Positions 1 through 7,976 of a stretch of 64,000 nt of DNA are shown in pieces. The stretch is taken from positions 620,001 to 684,000 of the forward strand of contig JACKLA010000001.1 in assembly GCA_024236155.1 (NCBI GenBank), in the 5' to 3' direction. The notes under the pieces were generated by a model. That model was not told the DNA's origin. It did no database searches and saw only the letters and a list, made by a program, of their open reading frames with translations. The position numbers and the translations under genes were made by a program. Positions within the stretch are counted from its first letter, which is position 1, and each line of letters opens with the position of its first letter. This stretch comes from Sphingomonadaceae bacterium (GTDB lineage: Bacteria > Pseudomonadota > Alphaproteobacteria > Sphingomonadales > Sphingomonadaceae).

Positions 1-3
1 CGG

Positions 4-249
4 ATGACTGTCCAGGCAGCGTGCTCTCGCCTAAAATCCCACGGGATATCGAGGCAGGAGCTCGAAGACTTTCTCGCGGAGTACGCGATCGGCGGGGACA
101 TTCGCATATTTCTCGAGGTCGGCCCGGAGTGGTCCGGAGATTACAATGCAGTCCGCGCCAAGGTGAAAGAAATCAGCGCAAAGCCTGGATTGGACAAGAT
201 CCTCGTGCCGTTCGCCGTATACCTCGCCGTTAAACACAACCTGCTCTAG
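4..249 (+). CDS. Hypothetical protein, 81 aa
   Basis: An open frame begins with ATG at 4 and ends in TAG. Because only three bases precede it, the true start may lie outside the window. The product is small, soluble-looking and rich in charged residues (EDFLAEYAIGGDIR, then GPEWSGDYNAVRAKVKEI), with no signal peptide or membrane segment. I do not recognise a family. It is followed on the same strand by two more unknown genes and a VirB1-like gene, so it may belong to the remains of a plasmid or integrative element. This is inference from position only. Confidence 0.5.
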   Translation: MTVQAACSRLKSHGISRQELEDFLAEYAIGGDIRIFLEVGPEWSGDYNAVRAKVKEISAKPGLDKILVPFAVYLAVKHNLL

Positions 250-338
250 GTATTTTGCACGCGGTAAGTTACGCGCTTCTTAAGACTCTTGACAGGTTAT
301 GCCATCCCATAGACCTTTTGCCTTGGGAGGGATGGATA

Positions 339-860
339 ATGCCTCACAAGAACTTGACGCCCGAGACGGTCTTCAAGCCGAGCAGTCCACCGGGCAGTGA
401 ACCGGTCTTTGCCTTTGCCAATTCTGAGCCTCTGGATTGCGAGCAGGACCAATACAAGCAGCTGATCAAAGCTGAACTCGTGCGCCAGCGGCTACCACCG
501 GCGCACCTCGCCGATCGCATGCAGATTCCGCGCCCCAAGCTTCACAAGATCCTGAAGCAGAACACGCCCCTCTCCGATACCATGCGCGACCGGATCTTCG
601 TCGAGCTCGGGATCGACGAAGTCCGAGCCAGGTTCAGCGTGGCACTGCTCCGCGACTACAGGGCCTACAGCGAGAAGTCGGCCTTTGTCGCGGTCGAGAG
701 CCTCAAGAGCTTCTATCTCGAACTCAAGACCTGCCGCCGGGGCTCGATCGACGTGGACCTTCGCCCGGCGATCATCCACGAGGCCGCCCGGCGCGCATAT
801 GACCTCCTGATTTCGCATCAGGAACGGGTGATCCAGAATGACCAGACCCTTCAGGCCTGA
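339..860 (+). CDS. Hypothetical protein with a possible helix-turn-helix, 173 aa
   Basis: The open frame runs from 255, but the ATG at 339 has a good Shine-Dalgarno (GGGAGG at 325-330, 8-nt spacing), so I chose it. Residues 41-92 look like a lambda-repressor-type helix-turn-helix: a helix with LIKAELVRQRL, then AHLADRMQIPRPKLHKIL, which reads like a recognition helix, followed by LSDTMRDRIFVELGI. The rest (100-173) is helical and charged, with no known catalytic motif. It could be a regulator of the neighbouring element. The family is not recognised and the HTH call is moderate. Confidence 0.55.
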   Translation: MPHKNLTPETVFKPSSPPGSEPVFAFANSEPLDCEQDQYKQLIKAELVRQRLPPAHLADRMQIPRPKLHKILKQNTPLSDTMRDRIFVELGIDEVRARFSVALLRDYRAYSEKSAFVAVESLKSFYLELKTCRRGSIDVDLRPAIIHEAARRAYDLLISHQERVIQNDQTLQA

Positions 861-880
861 GCCGGTATTCGTGACCTGAC

Positions 881-1156
881 ATGCGGCCCGAGACAATCGC
901 TGCCTGGACCCAGCTCTATGCCGCAGTCGGACTGCTTGCGGCGATCTGCTCGATCTGCGCGCTTCTCAAGACCATCCATGACATCCGAACCGGGGTCATT
1001 TCCCCGCCCGCCGGCGCCAGTCTGCTTAAACTGCTGTGGTTTCCGAAGGTGTGGCTGCACTTCCAGCTAAGCTATTTTTGCGGCTTTCCGAGCATTCTGG
1101 CGATCGCGATCCTCTATGCCCACTATATCGGGTTCGCGGAGTTCATTCCGTCGTAG
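881..1156 (+). CDS. Small membrane protein, 91 aa
   Basis: The start is ATG at 881, 21 bp after the preceding gene. Two hydrophobic stretches are clear: residues about 11-30 (LYAAVGLLAAICSICALL) and about 66-86 (FCGFPSILAIAILYAHYI), joined by a polar segment with several prolines. This suggests a two-pass inner-membrane protein. No family is recognised. Its 3' end overlaps the convergent lytic transglycosylase gene by 34 bp, so the two genes cannot both be transcribed to their ends without antisense overlap. Confidence 0.5.
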   Translation: MRPETIAAWTQLYAAVGLLAAICSICALLKTIHDIRTGVISPPAGASLLKLLWFPKVWLHFQLSYFCGFPSILAIAILYAHYIGFAEFIPS

Positions 1157-1941
1157 ACGGTCAGGCTGACCTCCCGGTAGCCGGAGGCGCGGACGGCAAT
1201 GCGTGCCGCGGCAGCGCGCACCACCACATCGGAATTTGGCGAGCTTAGTGCAGCAAGGCGAGCCCAGTTCGTGGTGATCGTCCTCACGTAATTGATCGTT
1301 TCCGGGATCGCTGGAACATAACCCTGCGCAAGCGAACGTCGCTCAGGGCCAGCATTGTATGCGGCGAGCGCCAGATCGACGCGTCCGAAACGATCCAGTT
1401 GTTGTCGCAAATAGCGGGCGCCGGCACGCATGTTGGCGGCGCTGTCCCAGGGATTGGCAAGGCCCAAAGACTTAGCCGTGCCAGGCATGATCTGCATCAT
1501 CCCCATGGCCCCTGCTGGGCTCACCGCCCAGCCTTTGTAGCCGGATTCCTGGGAAATAACGGCGTCGAGAAGATTCATGGGAATCCCGAACTCGCAGGCT
1601 GTCAATGCCATGGTTTCAAAGTGGGCGGCACGGCGTATCTCAACTTCAGGTTTCAACCACCAGGTGGGGGAATAACCGGTCCCAGAGCATGAAGAACGCA
1701 AGCGGGGTCCGGCAGATAGTTCGACGAGTTCCTGTGAATCCTGAGGATCAATTCCACCGATGCCTTGCCCTAAGGTCTCAAGATGATGCCGCAAAGCGTC
1801 GGCAATAGGAAAGGTCGATCCATCCCAGGAATGGTCATTGAGCCTAAGATCGTTGAAGTCTGTCAAGGTGGCTTCGCGAGCTTGAACCGCCGGCACACAA
1901 AGCAGCGTGAGCAGTGCTGCAAATCGAAACTTGGTAGACAT
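1123..1941 (-). CDS. Periplasmic lytic transglycosylase, VirB1/SLT type, 272 aa
   Basis: This protein cleaves peptidoglycan glycan strands, usually to open the wall for a secretion or conjugation machine. A signal peptide covers residues 1-21 (cleavage after VQA). The SLT domain lies at about 115-225: the catalytic Glu is E132 in ISQESGY, followed by GAMGMMQIMP (144-153) and AYNAGP (194-199), the classic goose-lysozyme-like signature. The open frame extends further upstream, but ATG at 1941 gives the signal peptide directly, so it is preferred. No other type IV secretion gene is adjacent, although a VirB2-like gene sits 39 kb away at 40453. The function call is strong; the link to conjugation is inference. 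Confidence 0.88.
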   Translation of the reverse strand: MSTKFRFAALLTLLCVPAVQAREATLTDFNDLRLNDHSWDGSTFPIADALRHHLETLGQGIGGIDPQDSQELVELSAGPRLRSSCSGTGYSPTWWLKPEVEIRRAAHFETMALTACEFGIPMNLLDAVISQESGYKGWAVSPAGAMGMMQIMPGTAKSLGLANPWDSAANMRAGARYLRQQLDRFGRVDLALAAYNAGPERRSLAQGYVPAIPETINYVRTITTNWARLAALSSPNSDVVVRAAAARIAVRASGYREVSLTVYDGMNSANPI

Positions 1942-2198
1942 CACAATACACCCTGAACCTGGCGTACTGTTCCGATGGGTTTGCGCAAAGCCAATCAAAC
2001 AAAGCTGCAAGTCGGTGTCAAGCAGCACGGCAATGTGCTTGCCAAAGCGTTCCGACGGGAACGCAGCGTGTGGTTGCCAAGTCTGCGTAGGTCCACGATC
2101 CGACATTGACGCGACAGCTGGAACTCACCCTGAGTTGCCCAGTCCCGCTGATTCAGCACGGGACCGTTTTGGTTGATGCCATCTACACCAATCGTTAG

Positions 2199-2501
2199 GG
2201 CCGGTTCACGGACCGCACCCTTGAAAACCAGCAATTCCGCGCATCCGGCCCCAAGCTGCTTATCGCCGCAATTGTATATTGGAACACGCGCTACCGCGAC
2301 CGAGTCTCCAATCACCTTCGATACTCGGGGGTGGAGATCAATGAAGCACTTCTGGCGCATGTCTCTCCCCTAGGCTGGTCGCATATAGGGCTGACCGGCG
2401 ACTACCTGTGGGTAGATGCGTCGGCCTACGGCGACGGTGGCTACCTAGCACTTCGTTACCCGAGTGGCCGGCTCAATCTCGTTTGCATAGAATGTTCTTG
2501 A
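2199..2501 (+). pseudogene. Tn3-family transposase, C-terminal remnant
   Basis: Reading from 2199 in the frame ending at TGA 2499-2501 gives GRFTDRTLENQQFRASG, then AAIVYWNTRYRDR, then LLAHVSPLGWSHIGLTGDY. This matches the conserved C-terminal end of Tn3-family transposases (G..RDRTFENQ.YRASGLNL, AIVLWNTVY, LSPLGWEHI.LTGDY). Only about 100 of roughly 970 residues remain. A stop (TAG 2196-2198) lies just upstream, no start codon is credible, and I see no 38-bp Tn3 inverted repeat nearby. It is a relic showing that a large transposon once sat here. The opposite-strand frame over 1995-2360 is not a gene. Confidence 0.8.
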
Positions 2502-2819
2502 TATGTCGAGTTTAGCGTTGCGATGTGATTTCCAGACTGTTGGCTTTGCCAAATCGAGTGCAGTCGCGTGTCCGGCCTGTCGGTGCAGCCCATTCACGGC
2601 TGCGGGCTTGAAGGATTCCACCAACACCAGCATCACCATCGTCTAGGCGAACTCGAAGTACTCAACGCTAAGCAGTATTGCCGTACCCGGTGGATCGATT
2701 GGCTTGCCTTCAATCTCTCCTCACACCTCAACTTCGTCCATCAATCTCCTGCCTCCAGTGCCCTGCTGCCGGTTTGACGGACACCGAGAAAAGGTGTTTT
2801 ATCGAACTGGAGGAACAGC
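2502..2819. other. Non-coding stretch between two transposon remnants
   Basis: No convincing gene is seen between the Tn3 remnant and the decayed IS3 copy. The last 50 bases before 2820 (from about 2770, with GGTTTGACGGACACCGAG) probably include the left end of the decayed IS3 element, followed by a ribosome site (CTGGAGG) for its first frame. I found no tRNA or long inverted repeat here. Confidence 0.4.
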
Positions 2820-3292
2820 ATGCAACGAAGGAAGCATAGCCGCGAGTTCAAGCTTGAGGCGGAGCGCGACATTCTAAAAAGCCGCGGCCCATTTTGCGAA
2901 GGAGCCCTTGTGAGGTTCGCCTTCATCGCAAAGCACTGGGAGATATGGCCGGTATCGTGGCTGTGGGGGGCGCTCGGTGTCTCGCGAAGCGGCTTCCACG
3001 CCGGGGCGGTCTTCCCAAGGATCAGGGTGAACGCTCGATCATCGCCGGCAATGTGCTAGATCGCCAGTTCATGGCGGATGCTCCCAACCGCAAGTGGGTG
3101 GCCGACTTCACCTATATCTGGACGGCGGAAGGCTGGCTCTACGTTGCCGCCGTGATCGACCTGTTCTCGCGCCGTGTCGTCGGTTGGTCGATGCAGGCGG
3201 AGATGACGGCGCAGCTCGTCACCGATGCGCTGATCATGGCGATCTGGCGGCGCGGCAAGCCCGATGCCCTGCTGCACCACTCGGATCAGGGC
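2820..3292 (+). pseudogene. Decayed IS3-family transposase (orfA/orfB remnants)
   Basis: The ATG at 2820 opens with QRRKHSREFKLEA, the usual start of an IS3-family OrfA, then jumps to ERDILK, the usual OrfA end, so most of OrfA is deleted. OrfB follows (VRFAFIAKH...WGALGVSRSGFHA). After a second deletion and frame change come NRKWVADFTYIWT, AVIDLFSRRVVGW and LLHHSDQG, which hold two of the DDE-type catalytic positions (DFTYI and HSDQG). The frame is cut exactly at DQG by the complete IS3 element starting at 3293. The expected remainder of OrfB is not found beyond the right end of that element. Confidence 0.85.
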
Positions 3293-3353
3293 TGAGGTGG
3301 TTCCGCCTTCTTGGACAGTTTGGCGGCTGAGTTAAGCTAATCCCGGTTGTTGT

Positions 3354-4244
3354 TCATGCCGCCATTCTGGTCATCAGATCATGGGGGGCATGCCCCCCAT
3401 GATCTGATTGCCCGATCCGCCTATAGGCCTCTGCCGGGGTTCTCCCGGCCAGGCCTGAGTGCGGACGCTGGGTGTTGTAATAGGCGATCCACCGGCCAAG
3501 GCCAGCCCGCAGCTCCGAGCCGGTCTCGAAGGCATGGAGATAGACGCACTCGTACTTCAAGGATCGCCAGAGGCGCTCGATGAAGACGTTGTCCATCCAT
3601 CGACCCCGGCCGTCCATGCTGATGCGGACCTCTGCATCGCGCAGCACGCTGGTGAAGGCGAAGCTGGTGAACTGGCTGCCCTGATCGGTGTTGAAGATCT
3701 CCGGCTTGCCGAAGCGGGCCAGCGCCTCCTCCAGCGCCACGACGCAGAAGCCGCCATCCATCGTGTTCGACAGCCGCCAAGCGAGCACCTTGCGGGTCGC
3801 CCAGTCCATGATCGCCACCAGATAGAGGAAGCCGCGCCGCATGGGGATGTATGTCACATCGGCACACCAGACGTGATTGGGTCGCTCGACCGTCAGCTTG
3901 CGCAGCAGATACGGGTAGACCCGGTGCTGCGGGTGCGGATCGCTCGTACGCGGCCGCTGGTAGATCGGCGTGAGGCCCATCTTCGCCATGAGCCGCCGCG
4001 CCCGACGGCGACCAACCTCATGGCCTGCACGACGCAGGTGCCGCGCCATCTGGCGGCTGCCATACCACGGGCAGTCCAGGAAGGTCGCGTCGATCACCGC
4101 CATCAGTGCCAGCGTCTCGTCCGTTTCCGGCACCGGGGCGTAGTAATAGGACGAACGGCTGATCCGCAGCAGGCGGCACTGCCCCGCGATCGACAGGCGG
4201 TGGTGAGCAGGTTCGACCATCGCCCGCCTCCGGTCCACGCTCAT
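3354..4244 (-). CDS. IS3-family transposase OrfB, 296 aa
   Basis: This is the catalytic part of the transposase. The DDE residues are visible: D129 in WCADVTYIP, D187 in NTDQGSQF and E223 in FIERLWRSLKYE, followed by the usual ending region YYNTQRPHSGLAGRTPAEAY. An HTH_21-like segment (HRLSIAGQCRLLRISRSSYYY) precedes the core. The ATG at 4244 overlaps the OrfA stop as ATGA. A -1 slip at the T6 run (4263-4268) would instead fuse OrfA and OrfB through FFSESLRS. The last residues are encoded by a 36-bp perfect palindrome (3373-3408). It appears intact. Confidence 0.93.
   Translation of the reverse strand: MSVDRRRAMVEPAHHRLSIAGQCRLLRISRSSYYYAPVPETDETLALMAVIDATFLDCPWYGSRQMARHLRRAGHEVGRRRARRLMAKMGLTPIYQRPRTSDPHPQHRVYPYLLRKLTVERPNHVWCADVTYIPMRRGFLYLVAIMDWATRKVLAWRLSNTMDGGFCVVALEEALARFGKPEIFNTDQGSQFTSFAFTSVLRDAEVRISMDGRGRWMDNVFIERLWRSLKYECVYLHAFETGSELRAGLGRWIAYYNTQRPHSGLAGRTPAEAYRRIGQSDHGGHAPHDLMTRMAA
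3373..3408. repeat. 36-bp perfect palindrome inside the IS3 element
   Basis: The sequence ATCAGATCATGGGGGGCA is followed directly by its own reverse complement, giving a perfect 36-bp palindrome with no loop. It lies at the 3' end of orfB and encodes QSDHGGHAPHDLM. It could act as a transcription terminator-like hairpin, or protect against read-through in either direction. There is no T-run directly after it on either strand. Confidence 0.8.
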
Positions 4245-4525
4245 CGACCGAAGGCTTTCGCTAAAAAATCCCGCTCCACGACCAACTGCCCGATCTTGGC
4301 ATGCAGCTTTTCCACCTCGCTCTCGCTGGCGGCTCTGACCGCATCGCCAGCTCCGGAGAACGTGCCTGCCATCCCGTCGATGGCCTGCCGCTTCCAGGAC
4401 GCGATCATCGTGTGGTGAACGCCATGCTTGGCTGCCAGCTCCGCCAGCGTCAGGTCGCCACGGATCGCCTCCAGTGCCACCTTGGCTTTGAAATCCGCGC
4501 TGTAGCGCTTCCTCGTCGTCTTCAT
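4241..4525 (-). CDS. IS3-family transposase OrfA, 94 aa
   Basis: This is the DNA-binding half of the transposase. It begins MKTTRKRYSADFKAKVALEA and has an HTH_8-type motif (LTLAELAAKHGVHHTMIASWKRQA), then a leucine-zipper-like heptad region ending in VVERDFLAKAFGR. It stops within the ATGA overlap with OrfB. The codons for RDFLA contain six T residues in a row (minus strand, 4263-4268), a standard site for programmed -1 frameshifting in this family. It is intact. Confidence 0.93.
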   Translation of the reverse strand: MKTTRKRYSADFKAKVALEAIRGDLTLAELAAKHGVHHTMIASWKRQAIDGMAGTFSGAGDAVRAASESEVEKLHAKIGQLVVERDFLAKAFGR

Positions 4526-4722
4526 TCCCGTACCAATCCATCAGGTCGGGATTAGCTTAGCATCCTGTCCGAAAATTCGGCACCACCTCAAAGGTGACGG
4601 ACCGCCCAAGGGGGAAGGCACGAAAATGCCGTCCAATACCTGACTCTTCGGCGCGTTAAGTGCTTTCCGCATAAGCAAAAATGCCTCGAACAGCGATGCT
4701 GTCCGGAGTCGTCTCAGCGGAC

Positions 4723-6129
4723 CTATTGCTCTCCCAGATACTCGGCCAGGCCGGCGTCAGCCGGGCGGCGGCGCCGTGCGCCTTCCGCATCGTCTATGCG
4801 CGCGAACGCATTTTGTACATATCGCACCCCAAGCCAGCGGAAAGGTTCGAATTCCCACCTGGGAGCCCGCGGACGATGGATCGGCAGGCCTTCGAGACCG
4901 CTCTTCCTGCCGCCGATAAGTCCGGCCAGAAGCTTCGCGCAAAGCGCGCTGGTCGAGACTCCGCGTCCGGTATAGCCATGGAGGGTGGCGATCTTGCTAT
5001 CGGGATCGAAGTCGACCGTCGGGAGCCAATCGCGAGGGACGCCGAGATAGCCGCCCCACGCATGGGTGAACGGAATATCGGCGAGTTGCGGCCACCATTC
5101 GCGCACGCAGTCGCGCATCCATTCGAAAACGGGTTCGTCGCGGATGGCATTCTCGGGCATCGCCGAACCGAAAAGATAGGATGCGCCGCGGCTGCCGTAG
5201 AGAATGCGGCCATCGGCCGTACGCGTGAGATAGTTTTTGGTGTGGACCTGCGAGCTGATGCTCTCGCCTCCGTGCCAGCCGATGTCGCGCCACTGCGCTT
5301 CGGAAAGCGGTGCGGTAAGGACGATCATCGACGACATCGGCAGCAACGAGCGCCGATATCCGGGTATCTCGGTGAGATAGGCTTCGCATGCTGCCACGAC
5401 CGCGCGGCGAGCGCGAACGGTCCCGCCATCCGTGACGATCGCCGCGTCTGCGCCGCTGCGAATGGCGGTTGCCGTCGTGGCCTCGCAAATGCGCGCGCCG
5501 AGGCCTTCGACAGCGCGCGCTAGCCCGCGAACGAACTTGCCCGGATGGACATTGGCGCCATAGGATGCCTCGAGCCCGCCGTAGATGTTCGTCGCGCGAA
5601 CCCGGTCAAAGGCTTCGCCGGCATCGAGCAACCGATTGCCTCGGCCAAGGCCAAGCGACTCATAGGTGTTGAGCGTGGAAGCAAGGCCTTCCATCTGCTG
5701 CTGGCTTCGCGCGAGGCTCAACAGACCGGTCGAGCGAAACTCGGCATCGATACCCTCGGCTTCGAGCGTTCCGCCGATCTCCTCGACAATCTCTTGCTGG
5801 GCGATGTTCACATTTCGCGCGACGGTCGTCCCGAAGCGCTTTTTGAGCGGTCCAGGATCGACCGGAAAGCGCGGCGAACACCAGCCGCCATTGCGGCCCG
5901 ACGCACCATAGCCGCAGATTTCGCGCTCGACGATCAGGACGTCAAGCGACGGATCATTCTTCAGCAGATAATAGGCTGTCCACAGCCCCGAAAATCCGCC
6001 GCCCAGAATGGCGACGTCGACCTGAATGTCTTCGCGCAGCGGCGGGCGCGGCGTCAGGTCGTCGCCCGACGTTGCGAGCCAGAAATCATTTGCGATCGGA
6101 CGCGGCGCGCGTTGCCCGGCATCGCTCAC
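4723..6129 (-). CDS. FAD-dependent amine or amino acid oxidoreductase (PuuB/DadA-like), 468 aa
   Basis: The protein probably oxidises a C-N bond of an amine or amino acid with FAD and transfers the electrons to oxygen or the quinone pool. The dinucleotide-binding motif is in the N-terminal part (VDVAILGGGFSGLWTAYYLL, about residues 37-56), followed by the flavin-contact motif GASGRNGGWCSP. The C-terminal end has the DAO-family GYTGRGVSTSALCAKLLAGLI. The length and the GRNGG motif fit gamma-glutamylputrescine oxidase relatives, but the substrate cannot be read from sequence. The start ATG overlaps the cupin stop (ATGA), so the two are translated together. The GabT/GabD genes nearby support a role in polyamine or GABA-type catabolism. 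Confidence 0.85.
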   Translation of the reverse strand: MSDAGQRAPRPIANDFWLATSGDDLTPRPPLREDIQVDVAILGGGFSGLWTAYYLLKNDPSLDVLIVEREICGYGASGRNGGWCSPRFPVDPGPLKKRFGTTVARNVNIAQQEIVEEIGGTLEAEGIDAEFRSTGLLSLARSQQQMEGLASTLNTYESLGLGRGNRLLDAGEAFDRVRATNIYGGLEASYGANVHPGKFVRGLARAVEGLGARICEATTATAIRSGADAAIVTDGGTVRARRAVVAACEAYLTEIPGYRRSLLPMSSMIVLTAPLSEAQWRDIGWHGGESISSQVHTKNYLTRTADGRILYGSRGASYLFGSAMPENAIRDEPVFEWMRDCVREWWPQLADIPFTHAWGGYLGVPRDWLPTVDFDPDSKIATLHGYTGRGVSTSALCAKLLAGLIGGRKSGLEGLPIHRPRAPRWEFEPFRWLGVRYVQNAFARIDDAEGARRRRPADAGLAEYLGEQ

Positions 6130-6491
6130 GAGGCGCGCACTTCGTCATAGACCATGAAGATCTTGCGGCTGGTTTCGACCACGTCCCACACGCCGGCGCT
6201 GTTTTCGGGAAAATGCGCGACGTCGCCGGCTTCGAAGCGGATCGGGTCGCCGCCCTCGGGCGTGAAGATCGCGACACCGCTCAGGAAATGACAAAATTCG
6301 GCCTGCTTGATCTGGCGGACCCAGCGCCCAGGCGTGCACTCCCAAACCCCGAGCCGGGTCGTGGCGCGCGAGCTGGAAATCCTGGAAATCGAGCGGACTG
6401 TCGAAACCGGCTCGCCGAGCGGGACGGGAACCGGCGCAGCGGGTGAGGCATCTTCGAACAGTGAGGCGATGTTGAACACCGTTGCTGTCAT
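6126..6491 (-). CDS. Cupin-domain protein (Cupin_3/EutQ-like), 121 aa
   Basis: This is a small single-domain beta-barrel protein. Residues 45-117 carry the Cupin_3 pattern: GVWECTPGRW, FCHFLSGVAIFTPEGG, IRFEAGDVAHFPENSAGVW and KIFMVY. Such proteins are frequently paired with PuuB/DadA-like oxidases and may bind a small ligand or metal; the biochemical role is not established. It overlaps the oxidase by 4 bp and lies 102 bp downstream of the ABC ATPase stop. A 13-bp palindrome sits in that gap, so it may begin a separately regulated transcript. Confidence 0.8.
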   Translation of the reverse strand: MTATVFNIASLFEDASPAAPVPVPLGEPVSTVRSISRISSSRATTRLGVWECTPGRWVRQIKQAEFCHFLSGVAIFTPEGGDPIRFEAGDVAHFPENSAGVWDVVETSRKIFMVYDEVRAS

Positions 6492-6573
6492 GAGTTAGGC
6501 TCCAAAGTTTATGGAGTTCCGCAGTGGTTCAAAAGACGCCTGGCTAGGAGTTGTGAACCGCTCACTCGCAGGT

Positions 6574-6586
6574 GTGATTTAATCAC
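6574..6586. promoter_or_regulatory. 13-bp palindrome upstream of the cupin-oxidase pair
   Basis: GTGATTTAATCAC is a perfect palindrome around a central T, placed 82 bp upstream of the cupin start and just after the ABC ATPase stop. A looser inverted pair (GGTTCA ... TGAACC) lies closer to the gene, at about 6524-6558. Both are plausible operator sites for a dimeric regulator, possibly the LysR protein of this region. No binding evidence exists. Confidence 0.35.
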
Positions 6587-6593
6587 CACCGCG

Positions 6594-7319
6594 TCAGAGC
6601 GGGCTCAGCACCCGATCGAGGAAGAGGCGTGTGCGCTCCGCCGACGGCGCGGTCAGAACCTCACGCGCGGGGCCGTCCTCAAGGATGACACCCTCGTCGA
6701 TGAACAGCGCCCGGTCAGCTACCTCGCGCGCGAACGAAATTTCATGGGTCACGACAACCATCGTCATACCGTCCTGCGTGAGCTCGCGCATGACCGCGAG
6801 CACCTCTCCGACCCGTTCAGGGTCGAGCGCCGAGGTCGGTTCGTCGAACAGGATCGCCTGAGGACCCATGGCGAGGGCGCGCGCGATGCCGATACGCTGC
6901 TGCTGTCCGCCCGACAATTGACCGGGGTAGGCGTCGGCGCGATCGGCAAGGTCGACCCGCTTCAGCAACTCCATGGCCCGAAGCCGCGCGGACTCGGCAT
7001 CCTCGCCGAGCACCTGGACCGGACCTTCGATGATATTCTCGATAACCGTGCGGTGCGGAAACAGGTTGAAGCGCTGGAATACCATCGAAACCTTGCGCCG
7101 GATGGCGGGCAGGGCGGCGTCAGTCAGCAGCGTACCATCGACGGTGATCGTGCCGGCGTCGTGACGTTCGAGCCCGTTGATCGTCCGCAGGATCGTCGAT
7201 TTTCCTGAACCCGACGGACCGATGAGACAGGCGACTTCACCGGCGGCGATCGAAAAGCTCACATCGCGAAGGACCTGCCGCGTGCCGAAGGACTTGGCTA
7301 TATTCTTGAGTTCGATCAT
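6594..7319 (-). CDS. Polar amino acid ABC transporter, ATP-binding protein, 241 aa
   Basis: This is the ATPase of an importer of the GlnQ/HisP class. All motifs are present: Walker A GPSGSGKST (34-42), Q-loop Q82, signature LSGGQ (135-139), Walker B ILFDEP (156-161) and H-loop H192. A longer frame exists upstream, but the ATG at 7319 overlaps the permease stop as ATGA and gives a normal N-terminus (MIELKNIAKSFG). It belongs to the coupled run aminotransferase, dehydrogenase, binding protein, permease, ATPase, so its substrate is probably the amino acid or omega-amino acid degraded by those enzymes. Confidence 0.95.
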   Translation of the reverse strand: MIELKNIAKSFGTRQVLRDVSFSIAAGEVACLIGPSGSGKSTILRTINGLERHDAGTITVDGTLLTDAALPAIRRKVSMVFQRFNLFPHRTVIENIIEGPVQVLGEDAESARLRAMELLKRVDLADRADAYPGQLSGGQQQRIGIARALAMGPQAILFDEPTSALDPERVGEVLAVMRELTQDGMTMVVVTHEISFAREVADRALFIDEGVILEDGPAREVLTAPSAERTRLFLDRVLSPL

Positions 7320-7969
7320 CGCCAAGCGGCCTTTTTCTCGAGTGCACGAACGGCCATCGCAAGCGGAATGCTCGCGGCCAGATAGAGCAGGGCGATCAGC
7401 ACATAGACCGTCCCGTTCTTGAAGGTCGAAATCGCGAGCAATTGACCCGAGCGCGTCAGTTCGGCGACCGTGATGGTGGAGGCAATGGAGGAGTCCTTCA
7501 GCAGCATCACCGTCGTGTTGCCGAACGAGGGCAGAGCAGTTCGCAGTCCGAGCGGCATCACGACGCGGCGCGTCACCTGCGCCCGCGACATTCCGAGGGC
7601 CGTGCCGGCTTCGACAAGCTGCTTGTCGACCGATTCGAACCCGCCGCGCAGATTCTCGGCCTGGTAGACCGAATAGGCGATACCGAGCCCGACGGCGCCC
7701 GCAACGAAAGGATCGAGGTCGATGCCCCACTCGGGAAGCACGAAGTAGACGCAGAAAAGCTGGACGATGATCGGGATGCCGCGCACCGTGTTGACGACAA
7801 TCTTGTTCGTCCAGCGAAGCGGGGCGTGCTGCGACAATCCCATGAGCGCCCAGACAAGCCCCAGCGCGAGGCTCACTGCGAGCGCGCAGAGGGTGAGAAG
7901 GATGGTGGTGACAAGCCCCCGCCCGAGAACGGGCAGGAAAGCTATCGCGTCGGTCATGAATTCGGACAT
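7316..7969 (-). CDS. Polar amino acid ABC transporter, permease, 217 aa
   Basis: This is the membrane subunit of the importer. It has about five hydrophobic segments (for example GLVTTILLTLCALAVSLALG near residue 14) and the permease EAA loop EAGTALGMSRAQVTRRVVMPLG at about 141-162, which contacts the ATPase. The length matches HisM/GlnP-type permeases. Only one permease gene is present, so the channel is likely a homodimer. It is separated by 7 bp from the binding-protein gene upstream and overlaps the ATPase gene by 4 bp. Confidence 0.94.
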   Translation of the reverse strand: MSEFMTDAIAFLPVLGRGLVTTILLTLCALAVSLALGLVWALMGLSQHAPLRWTNKIVVNTVRGIPIIVQLFCVYFVLPEWGIDLDPFVAGAVGLGIAYSVYQAENLRGGFESVDKQLVEAGTALGMSRAQVTRRVVMPLGLRTALPSFGNTTVMLLKDSSIASTITVAELTRSGQLLAISTFKNGTVYVLIALLYLAASIPLAMAVRALEKKAAWR

Positions 7970-7976
7970 GATCTGC

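Larger units (their letters stand above)
3293..4590 (-). mobile_element. Complete IS3-family insertion sequence, 1298 bp
   Basis: The ends form imperfect terminal inverted repeats. The left end starts TGAGGTGGTTCCG at 3293, and the right end, read inward from 4590, starts TGAGGTGGTGCCG. Similarity continues inward (GGACAG, then AAGCTAATCCCG on both sides). Inside are orfA (4241-4525) and orfB (3354-4244) on the minus strand in two frames with a T6 slippery run, the normal layout of the family. No 3-5 bp target duplication is visible (left flank CAGGGC, right flank AAGGTG). The broken host transposase does not resume after 4590, so a deletion or recombination probably followed insertion. Confidence 0.92.

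Noticed and set aside
1995..2360. Minus-strand open frame of 121 codons
   Set aside because: It lies opposite a clear Tn3 transposase remnant (FENQ/RASG, WNT, LTGDY motifs) and has no ribosome site or domain.
3288..4595. Target-site duplication of the complete IS3 element
   Set aside because: Flanks CAGGGC and AAGGTG do not match over 3-5 bp, so none is claimed.
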